NCBI GenBank assembly: GCA_963697965.1
Contig: OY969108.1
Span: forward strand, 682,001 to 746,000
Direction of reading: 5' to 3'
Length of the DNA: 64,000 nucleotides
From: JAPLJC01 sp963697965
GTDB taxonomy: Bacteria > Desulfobacterota > Desulfobaccia > Desulfobaccales > 0-14-0-80-60-11
The notes under the pieces are model-generated. The model was not told the DNA's origin. It saw only the letters and a list, made by a program, of their open reading frames with translations, and searched no databases. Below, one piece after another: positions 57,933-64,000 of the stretch (the first letter of the stretch is position 1; each line of letters begins with the position of its first letter). Made by a program: the position numbers and the translations under genes.

Positions 57933-60237
57933 GAGCTTCCCCCTGAGAAAGCCTCATATTGATTTTTCCGGTTATGGCAGGCGCATCCGGCAAAGCAACC
58001 GACTGCAGCAGCAGTTCCGTCAGGTCCTGGACTTTTATCTGGTTTCCGACACCCATTTTGGCGATGGACTCATTGAGCGTGCGAATACAGTAAGGGCAGG
58101 CCGTGGCGATCACCCCGGCGCCGGTGCCGAGGGCCTCTTGGACCCGAATCTCTCCCAGACTTCCTTTTCCGTTACCGTCCTTCCAGGGCCCGCCGCCGCC
58201 GCCCCCACAACAGAGGCTCCGCTCCCGGCTATTCTGCATTTCCACCAGGGTAACGCCCGGTATGGATTCAAGGATTCTCCGGGGGGCATCATATATGGAA
58301 GAATGTCTGCCGAGATAGCAGGGATCATGGTAGGTCACTTTGAGATCAAGGCTGTTGACGGGTTTGAGGGAGCCCTTTTGAATGAGTTCATCCAGAAGCT
58401 CGGTGGAGTGAGTAATGGCTAACCCCTTCAGCCCTTCATAATTTTTCTTGAATGAATTCAGACAGTGAGGGGAGGAGGCCAGGATCTTGGAAACACCTGC
58501 CTCCAGAAACATCCCGGTATTCTTCCTGGTGAGATCGCCAAGAACATCCGCGGCTCCAATATTGGCGGCCACGTCGCCGCAACAACTCTCCTCGGCTCCA
58601 AAGGATCCATAGGAGACCCCGGCATATTCGAGCAGGCGCACTAGCGCCAGCCCTGCCTTTTGGCTGCCTTGGCCGGCGCTGGTATCATAGGCCGTGGTAC
58701 AGCAGGTGAACAGGCAATACTCATGTTCTCTGGTATAAGCTGGCAGGTTGGCGCCCTGGGCCCAATCCAGGCGATTTTCCCTTTTTCCGTTCCAGGGGTT
58801 GCCGTCTTTCTTCAGACTCTGCACCACTGCAGCTAAAGATTTCGGCAGGAATCCGGCAGCGGCGACATGGCGCCGGATGGACCTTATCAGGTCAAGAAAG
58901 CTGACGCCGCGGGGGCAGGTTTCGACACAGCTGTTACAGGTGGTGCAAGCCCAAGAGGCCTCATCGACGGATACGTTTGTGGACTTGTCAAGAGAGATAT
59001 CGCGGAGGATCTTCCTGGGACTGTAGCTGGTAACCTCGCTCGTGGGGCAAACCCCGGTGCAGGCACCGCACTGCATGCAGCTCTGGAAGGTCTCGCCGAC
59101 ATCTTGCCGGATCGTCACCAGGTTAGCCTGGGATTCACGCAAGGCCTTTTCTTTCAGGGTCGTCAGGAAGATGGCTAAAGGCCTATACATAAGATGCGAG
59201 AGTTTGCCAAAGGGGATCATGAGGCAGAGCATGCCTACACAGATGGCCACGTGGGTCACATAGGTCGTGTAAGTTATCATCGGCAGTCCGGCCAGCCTGA
59301 AAATATGGACCAGGATGCCGGTGACGGCAATGGCGATGATCAACTCCAGGAAGAAGACGTCGGTGAAATCCGAATACCTGTGGAGCTTCGCCTCCTTCTT
59401 GAACCAGCGGCTGTACAGCATGCTCGTGGAGCCAACCATCAGGGCGATGGTGGCGTAGTAGCCCAACAGCTGGGTGGGATACCAAAAGGGATGGACAATA
59501 TCGGTCTGGAAGGCCGCGAGGTACCCCATAACCAGGATCTCCATCGCCACCCAGCCGGAGAACAGGAAGAGATGTCTCCACCAGGCGCTGCCTGGGCCGG
59601 TTCCACATTTCCGCCACCGTTTCTGGGTGAAGTAGTTGAGGAAGAACACCGGCGCCTGGGTTATATAGAGGCGGAGCGGTATCTTCGTGCCCTGCATGAT
59701 CCCGGAATACATGTGGGCCGCATTGGAGAAAAGCATCAAGAAGATAAAACCCATCATGATCTGGTCACCGAGGTGGACCCAGTGAACCGGAGCGAAGGTG
59801 GTGAGCTCCACGCGGCTGGTAACGACCGGCCCGTGAAAGATCAGAAAAAGGGTGACAACAAATAGCGCAATGCCAAGAAAAACGCCAACCTCCGTTTTCG
59901 GCGACGTATAAAATCTCCGGGCAAGTCCGGTCCAGTCATACTGGGTCGTCAACCAGCGCCGGGCCGCCATCATGGTCTCGGCGGGTTCGGCGCCTCGGGG
60001 ACAGTCGGTATTACACTCGCCGCAGTAATAACAGAGCCAGGGTTCGGGGGATCCCAAGAGCTTGTCTCTCAGGCCGAGTTGGAGATAACGATAAATCTTT
60101 CGTGGAAAGGTGTTTTCCCCTGTCGACAAGGGACATGCGGAGGCACAGTTGCCGCATTGCATGCAGGCTTCCATGTCCCTGGCCCCGAGCCTCTGGACGT
60201 CACGGTACAAATCAGGGCTGACACTATTTTTCTTCAC
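57925..60237 (-). CDS. Membrane Fe-S/cytochrome b/HdrD-like oxidoreductase
   Basis: 770 residues; GTG start behind AAGGGA. An N-terminal HdrC-like pair of clusters (CMQCGNCASACPLS, CYYCGECNTDCPRG) is followed by about six membrane helices (about 115-350) resembling a NarI/HdrE cytochrome b, with several His in the helices. A second HdrC-like pair follows (CMQCGACTGVCPTS near 385, CTTCNSCVETCPRG near 430), then two HdrD-type CCG domains (ESCCGDVAANIG, YHDPCYLGRHSSIYDAPR, SLCCGGGGGGPWK, ATACPYCIRTL). Membrane DUF224 proteins of this kind connect electron-transfer flavoprotein or Hdr systems to menaquinone in syntrophs and sulfate reducers; the extra N-terminal HdrC-like domain is unusual. It is the first gene of the operon. 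Confidence 0.85.
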   Translation of the reverse strand: MKKNSVSPDLYRDVQRLGARDMEACMQCGNCASACPLSTGENTFPRKIYRYLQLGLRDKLLGSPEPWLCYYCGECNTDCPRGAEPAETMMAARRWLTTQYDWTGLARRFYTSPKTEVGVFLGIALFVVTLFLIFHGPVVTSRVELTTFAPVHWVHLGDQIMMGFIFLMLFSNAAHMYSGIMQGTKIPLRLYITQAPVFFLNYFTQKRWRKCGTGPGSAWWRHLFLFSGWVAMEILVMGYLAAFQTDIVHPFWYPTQLLGYYATIALMVGSTSMLYSRWFKKEAKLHRYSDFTDVFFLELIIAIAVTGILVHIFRLAGLPMITYTTYVTHVAICVGMLCLMIPFGKLSHLMYRPLAIFLTTLKEKALRESQANLVTIRQDVGETFQSCMQCGACTGVCPTSEVTSYSPRKILRDISLDKSTNVSVDEASWACTTCNSCVETCPRGVSFLDLIRSIRRHVAAAGFLPKSLAAVVQSLKKDGNPWNGKRENRLDWAQGANLPAYTREHEYCLFTCCTTAYDTSAGQGSQKAGLALVRLLEYAGVSYGSFGAEESCCGDVAANIGAADVLGDLTRKNTGMFLEAGVSKILASSPHCLNSFKKNYEGLKGLAITHSTELLDELIQKGSLKPVNSLDLKVTYHDPCYLGRHSSIYDAPRRILESIPGVTLVEMQNSRERSLCCGGGGGGPWKDGNGKGSLGEIRVQEALGTGAGVIATACPYCIRTLNESIAKMGVGNQIKVQDLTELLLQSVALPDAPAITGKINMRLSQGEAHV

Positions 60238-60288
60238 AATCTTCCCTTTGCAAGTTCACAGGTGGCTGTCACTTCCTTCCCTAATAAG

Positions 60289-60303
60289 GCAAGACCCATG
60301 CCA
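60289..60303 (-). promoter_or_regulatory. Sigma54-type -24/-12 promoter of the Hdr operon
   Basis: On the minus strand TGGCAT-GGGTC-TTGC matches the sigma54 consensus TGGCAC-N5-TTGC at all but one position, with the invariant GG and GC exactly 12 bases apart. It is 52 bases upstream of the GTG of the first gene. An NtrC-type activator is encoded at the far end of the same locus. Confidence 0.72.
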
Positions 60304-60369
60304 TTTAGATAACTTATGGATTTACTTATATAATATAAATGTTACTGAGCCTCCTGGGCGCCCCCTTTG

Positions 60370-60450
60370 TCTGAAAATCCTACAGCACCCGGAGGGCTAA
60401 CAGATAAGCTATTGATTATTCTGAAAAAATAAATTCGGAAAATCCGACAG
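60370..60450 (-). promoter_or_regulatory. Twin 16-bp enhancer-like motifs
   Basis: TCTGAAAATCCTACAG (60370-60385) and TCGGAAAATCCGACAG (60435-60450) match at 14 of 16 positions and are 65 bases apart, about six helical turns. The second contains the perfect inverted repeat TCGGA-AAA-TCCGA. They lie 67-147 bases upstream of the sigma54 element, a usual distance for binding sites of NtrC-type activators. Confidence 0.6.
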
Positions 60451-60955
60451 GTCTTAAAGGGCCCTAGTGGTTATGAACCGGGCGAGGAGAGCGATGGCCG
60501 GGGAGGCACTATTGAGGCCGGGAAGGTGATTTCCAGCCTCGGATGCTGCGGACCCGGTGGTGGCTCTTTGGCTAGGACTTATGACGAGGAGCGCCTGGGT
60601 GGCTAATTGTCTGGAGATTGAGCTTTGGAGCGAAACGGAGGAGGTCAGGGCCCTCGATTTGCGCGACGTCCAATATCAAAGAGATGGCCTTAAATTGGAG
60701 GAAGAATAAGGGCGGGGAACACCGGTTTCTTGTTAATCAATCCGTCATGTCAACCTGAGACAAATCTTATACTCAAACCGCTTATGAGACTTAAACCGAC
60801 CATCCCTTCAATCGCGGCTATCTTGCCACGAAATGGACTTATCGGTGGAGTGAGGAAAATTGCGGATAGGAAATGGATATGGGAAGTTTTGGGCGTAGTG
60901 ATAATGTTCCAATCAAGCAGATAGCCGCACAGCTCTTATAATAGCGTCGCCGCCT

Positions 60956-61597
60956 TCACTCCGTGATTTCCGCTAGCCGCTCCTGGTCCAGGATGTCAAC
61001 CGATTGCCCGGTGAACCGAACCAGGCCATCATTGGTTAATTCCCTGGCGGTGCGGTAGAACGTCTCATGGGTCATTCCCAAGAAAATGGCCAATTCTTTT
61101 CGCGGCACAGGGAGAACAATGGACCGGGAATTTTGCATTTCGGCCAGGAGCACGAGGTAGCCGGCGATTCTCGCCTTGGGGTCCTTGAGGGTCAGGTCGA
61201 CCAGACGCCGGCGGAGATGAATAAGCATGTGGGACAACAGGCGCATCCATTCGACCGCAAAGCCGGGGTCGCCGGTTACCAGGTCTAAAAATTCCTTCTT
61301 CTTGATGAGATAGAGCCGGCTATCTTTCAGGGCCTCGGCGAAGCACTGATAGGTCCCAGAAAATGGGCTGGCCAGGGCAAAGGCGCCCAGTTCACCGGCG
61401 ATCTCCTGGGTGATCTCTTTGCCCTGGGAAGACATGCCGTAGACCCGGATGACGCCCTCGAGTACCACATAAAACCCGCGGGATCGATCCCCGGGGCCGA
61501 AAAGCTGCTCTCCTTTTTTCAGGAAGACCTCCTGGGCCAAGTCTTCCAGCTTCCCTCGCTGCTCCGGGGAAAGATCCGCGAAGACCGCTTGAAGCAT
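60956..61597 (-). CDS. Crp/Fnr-family transcription regulator
   Basis: 213 residues from ATG 61597. A cNMP-binding-like beta barrel (about residues 5-120; LKKGEQLFGPGDRSRGFYVVLEGVIRVYGMSSQGKEI) and dimer helix precede a Crp winged helix (about 140-205; PRKELAIFLGMTHETFYRTARELTNDGLVRF). Only one Cys (TYQCFAEAL) is present, so no FNR-type Fe-S cluster is expected; it resembles Dnr/CooA-like or redox-insensitive members. A longer frame to 61744 would span the intergenic palindrome and is rejected. It is divergent from chrA; the palindrome between them suggests control of both. Confidence 0.85.
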   Translation of the reverse strand: MLQAVFADLSPEQRGKLEDLAQEVFLKKGEQLFGPGDRSRGFYVVLEGVIRVYGMSSQGKEITQEIAGELGAFALASPFSGTYQCFAEALKDSRLYLIKKKEFLDLVTGDPGFAVEWMRLLSHMLIHLRRRLVDLTLKDPKARIAGYLVLLAEMQNSRSIVLPVPRKELAIFLGMTHETFYRTARELTNDGLVRFTGQSVDILDQERLAEITE

Positions 61598-61647
61598 TCC
61601 TGCCGCCGTCAAAATTATTTTTCTCCCTGGAAAATAATTTACCTTCC

Positions 61648-61663
61648 TATGATTCAGATCATA
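61648..61663. promoter_or_regulatory. Perfect Crp/Fnr-type palindrome
   Basis: TATGATTCAGATCATA: TATGAT and ATCATA as perfect inverted halves around four bases, like the FNR site TTGAT-N4-ATCAA. Its centre (61655.5) is 41.5 bases upstream of the start predicted from a TATCAT -10 element at 61685-61690, the exact position for class II activation of chrA. Confidence 0.7.
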
Positions 61664-61761
61664 CTTCGTTTTCCGTTTACAGCCTATCATTACTCCCAGA
61701 AAAGGGGCTGAGGCGATCAGACCTGAACCTGACGGCTCAACCATAGTTCATAACTGGAACC

Positions 61762-62943
61762 ATGAAAAATTTAAACGAACCATCAATTGCCCATCTATCC
61801 CGCGCTTTTCTGCACCTGGGGGTTACCGCCTTCGGCGGCCTGGCCATGGTGGAGCCCCTGCGCCGGATGTCCGTGGATAAGCAGCGCTGGCTGCGCCAGG
61901 AGGAATTCTTGGATGGCCTGGCCTTGTGTCAGCTGCTGCCCGGAGCCACGGTGGTGCAACTGGGAACTTATATAGGATACCGGCTCCGGCGAGTAAGCGG
62001 CGCCATCACCGCGGCCGCGTCGTTCATCCTGCCGGGTTTTATCCTGATGCTGGCGCTCTCGTTTCTTTATTTCAGGTATACCGATATCTTCTGGGTGCAG
62101 GCCGTTTCCAGGGGTATGAGCTGCGTGGTCATCGCGCTCCTGCTGCAAGCCTTGTGGCGCTTGAGTCAAGCGATCCGGAAACATTGGCTCGATGCGCTCA
62201 TCGCTCTCCTGGCCTTGGGAGCCTTTGGGCTCCGGATTAATTTTCTGTTGGTTTTCCTGGGAGCCGGCCTCCTCAGGATGGCCTTGGGGCTTTGGCTTTT
62301 ACCAGTCCAGGGGCCCGGGAATCCTATGGTTGCCACGGTGAACCCAAAGCTGGGCCGGACCTTGACCCTGGTTACCCTGGCCTTGTTCGGGGTTGGCCTG
62401 GCGGTCTGGGGTTTAGGGTGGTTGCAACCCGATCTGGGCCGAATGACCCGGATCTTCCTCAAAATCGGCGTCGTGAGCTTCGGGGGCGGCTACGCCATGA
62501 TCCCGATTCTGCAATGGGATGTGGTGAATGCATGGCACTGGCTCAGCCTCAAACAGTTTATGGACGGCATCCTCCTGGGGTTCATCACCCCCGGCCCGAT
62601 TATCATCCTGGCCACGTTCGTGGGCTACCGGGTGTATGGGCTTTGGGGGGCAGGGGTGGCCACCATTGCCGTATTCCTGCCGCCGATTTTGCTGATTATC
62701 TTCGTGACCCCGTATTACCAGCGGCTCAAAGAGGCCCGGTGGATGCGCCCGGTGATTCAAGGCATCCTGGCGGCCCTGGTGGGCATGCTGGCCCTGGTGA
62801 CCTGGCAGATGGGACAAGCCGCGCTCACTAGCGCTCCGGATTTGCTATTAACCGCAGGGGCTACCATCCTCCTCATCGTTTTTGAGGTGAACCTCTTATG
62901 GATTGTTCCGGCTGTGGCCGGTCTCTCCCTGTTCATCTTCTAA
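61762..62943 (+). CDS. chrA: Chromate transporter ChrA, two-domain type
   Basis: 393 residues with about 10-12 helices. Two homologous CHR domains are visible: the first with FLHLGVTAFGGLAMVEPLRR and LALCQLLPGATVVQLGTYIGYRLRR, the second with FLKIGVVSFGGGYAMIPIL and DGILLGFITPGPIIILATFVGYRVYG. The FGG and PGP motifs are the family signatures. ChrA expels chromate (possibly with sulfate exchange) across the inner membrane; in sulfate-reducing lineages a role in oxyanion handling is also plausible. It faces the Crp-family gene, and the TolC-like gene follows 44 bases downstream. Confidence 0.93.
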   Translation: MKNLNEPSIAHLSRAFLHLGVTAFGGLAMVEPLRRMSVDKQRWLRQEEFLDGLALCQLLPGATVVQLGTYIGYRLRRVSGAITAAASFILPGFILMLALSFLYFRYTDIFWVQAVSRGMSCVVIALLLQALWRLSQAIRKHWLDALIALLALGAFGLRINFLLVFLGAGLLRMALGLWLLPVQGPGNPMVATVNPKLGRTLTLVTLALFGVGLAVWGLGWLQPDLGRMTRIFLKIGVVSFGGGYAMIPILQWDVVNAWHWLSLKQFMDGILLGFITPGPIIILATFVGYRVYGLWGAGVATIAVFLPPILLIIFVTPYYQRLKEARWMRPVIQGILAALVGMLALVTWQMGQAALTSAPDLLLTAGATILLIVFEVNLLWIVPAVAGLSLFIF

Positions 62944-62987
62944 ACTTGGGGCTATGCCGACTCATACTTTCAAGGTGGATATTGACA

Positions 62988-64000
62988 ATGTGGTTATCAT
63001 CGAAAGGTTTGAAGGCTATTTTCGTCATCCTCGGCGCCCTGCTGTTATGGACGGGTCAGGCGTCCGCTGCAGAGAAAAATTATCAGGACTTGAGCCTGGA
63101 TGACTGTCTGGCCCTGGCCCGGCAGTACAACCCGGTCATGGCTGCCAGCCGGGAGAAAATCCAGGAGCTGACGGCGGATTATCAGGCGGCCCGCTCCGAG
63201 TTTTTTCCCCGGCTGGTATTGTCTTCTTTCTTAGATCGGCAGCCGCCCAACAGGTTTCCACCGGGGGGTAACCTAACCGGAAAGGACTTATATAAGCGGG
63301 AAGGCTATACGGGTGTTTTGGGCAAGCAGATCATATTTAACGGCTTGAAGACTTATTACAATACCCGGGCCGCCAATACCGGCGAGCAGGCGCAGAAGCA
63401 GGAAGTCCAAAAGACCGCAGACGAACTGGCCTTTGCGGTGACCCAGGCATTCAACCAGTTGCTGGAGGCCAAAGAGGACCTTAAAGTGGCGCACGAGGCC
63501 CTGCAACAACGCCAGGGATTCGGTAAATTGACCGAAGCCTTTTATAGAGCCGGAAAGGTCACCAACCTCGATTATGTGCGAGCCCAGTCCCAGGTATCCG
63601 AGGCCGAGCAGGCAAGCGTTGAGGCCCAAAACGCGGTGTGCCTGGCCAGGGAAATTCTGGCCCGCACCCTGGGGCTGCCAGAACAGGTGCAGGTGGATAT
63701 CCGCGGCCAACCCCCCCATGACTTTGGTGCGACAGCTGAGGTGAACTCCTTGTGGCAGGAAGTGCTGAAAACCAATCCTGAAATTAAAGAGCTGGACCTG
63801 GATATCGCCCAGAGCGAGACCTTAATTAAAGCAGCCCGGGGCAGTTACTTTCCGGAAGTCAGCTTGCAGGCGGGCAGCGACGTGAAGCATCGGGACCTGG
63901 GCGGCACCAGGCCGGAATGGATCGCCGGGGTCTTTATGGAATATCCTTTTTTTGAGGGGGGGCTGACTAAGGCCCAGGTGGCCAAGGCCTCCTCCCAATA
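62988..64000 (+). CDS. TolC-family outer-membrane protein, 5' part
   Basis: The first 337 codons are in the window; the gene runs off the end. The ATG has AAGGTGGA nine bases upstream. A signal peptide (MWLSSKGLKAIFVILGALLL...ASA) precedes SLDDCLALARQYNP, the typical TolC start. Long amphipathic helices follow (VTQAFNQLLEAKEDLKVAHEALQQRQ, YRAGKVTNLDYVRAQSQVSEAEQ), then the second repeat begins (LKTNPEIKELDLDIAQSETLIKAARGSYFPEVSLQAG). Such proteins form the outer-membrane duct of efflux pumps or type I secretion. Inner-membrane partners probably follow outside the window. Confidence 0.93.
   Translation, partial: MWLSSKGLKAIFVILGALLLWTGQASAAEKNYQDLSLDDCLALARQYNPVMAASREKIQELTADYQAARSEFFPRLVLSSFLDRQPPNRFPPGGNLTGKDLYKREGYTGVLGKQIIFNGLKTYYNTRAANTGEQAQKQEVQKTADELAFAVTQAFNQLLEAKEDLKVAHEALQQRQGFGKLTEAFYRAGKVTNLDYVRAQSQVSEAEQASVEAQNAVCLAREILARTLGLPEQVQVDIRGQPPHDFGATAEVNSLWQEVLKTNPEIKELDLDIAQSETLIKAARGSYFPEVSLQAGSDVKHRDLGGTRPEWIAGVFMEYPFFEGGLTKAQVAKASSQ

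Larger units (their letters stand above)
60238..60955. other. 718-base regulatory gap upstream of the Hdr operon
   Basis: Lies between the head of the Hdr operon and the end of the Crp-family gene. The operon-proximal 210 bases carry the sigma54 promoter and twin motifs listed separately, in AT-rich sequence. Beyond that, a plus-strand open frame 60581-60709 would encode 42 residues (MTRSAWVANCLEIELWSETE...), acidic and without a ribosome site; it may be a gene remnant. Another short frame at 60730-60924 is not convincing. Confidence 0.45.

Noticed and set aside
60581..60709. Small 42-residue open frame in the gap upstream of the Hdr operon
   Set aside because: No ribosome site and no recognisable family; kept only as a note in the gap description.
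60956..61744. 262-residue form of the Crp-family regulator
   Set aside because: The extra N terminus has no family similarity, and its codons would cover the palindromic regulatory site; the ATG at 61597 gives the normal length.
1..64000. CRISPR array, rRNA operon, intact transposase or prophage
   Set aside because: No regularly spaced repeats, rRNA sequence, intact insertion-sequence transposase or phage structural genes were found; the only mobile traces are integrase remnants and short inverted-repeat elements.

Overview
The window is a GC-rich chromosomal segment that most resembles a strictly anaerobic Desulfobacterota (former Deltaproteobacteria: sulfate reducer or syntroph). This is inferred from gene content: a fused LldE/LldF lactate protein, a rubredoxin-oxygen-oxidoreductase type flavodiiron protein, a long heterodisulfide-reductase (Hdr)-like operon, a membrane Fe-S/cytochrome b oxidoreductase, a cysteine-rich PAS kinase and a MucR-like protein. 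No rRNA gene or CRISPR array was seen. Two tRNA genes are present (Arg-TCT, Glu-CTC), each beside decayed tyrosine-integrase sequence.

Layout. 1-4.2 kb: phosphate uptake (phoR, pstS, pstC, start of pstA, minus strand) with a Pho-box-like repeat. 4.5-6.5 kb: hybrid sensor kinase whose receiver has lost its phospho-acceptor Asp. 6.8-20.4 kb: mixed housekeeping and hypothetical genes (DUF4412 protein, beta-hydroxyacid dehydrogenase, methyltransferase, UPF0182 membrane protein, DUF434 protein, MucR-like fragment, flavodiiron protein, CbpA-type DnaJ, birA, a degenerate UbiA-like protein). 20.6-21.8 kb: sixA, then two oppositely oriented integrase remnants around tRNA-Arg. 21.9-26.6 kb: MEMO-CapA fusion lipoprotein, DUF3160 lipoprotein, isochorismatase-family hydrolase.

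26.7-39.9 kb is a lactate island. lldG-lldEF-lldP run leftward and an FCD/GntR regulator (lldR-like) runs rightward. A second rightward unit holds a lactate racemase homologue (larA), a D-lactate/glycolate dehydrogenase pair (glcD, glcF) and an acyl-CoA synthetase-acetyltransferase fusion. Each unit has a perfect TGGT-N3-ACCA operator, so one regulator probably controls uptake, oxidation of both lactate isomers, their interconversion and perhaps conversion of the acetyl product. A 122-bp MITE-like element lies in the leader of the larA unit.

40.0-43.5 kb: SAM hydrolase, cysteine-rich MerR regulator, mobB, mobA, tRNA-Glu, and an integrase pseudogene with an in-frame TGA. 43.6-60.5 kb is the most unusual locus: a PAS kinase and NtrC-type sigma54 activator converge on a nine-gene leftward operon. 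In transcription order the operon encodes a membrane Fe-S/cytochrome b/HdrD-like protein, an HdrA with an inserted GltD-type NAD(P)H-flavin module, MvhD, an FrhB-like protein, a double HdrA, HdrC, HdrB, and two GcvH-like proteins lacking the lipoyl lysine. A sigma54-type -24/-12 promoter and two copies of a 16-bp enhancer-like motif sit at its head. Together they suggest a sigma54-controlled, flavin-based electron-bifurcating complex linking NAD(P)H, a disulfide-like substrate and the membrane quinone pool. 61-64 kb: a Crp/Fnr-family regulator, chromate transporter chrA and the start of a TolC-family gene, with a perfect Crp/Fnr palindrome between regulator and chrA.
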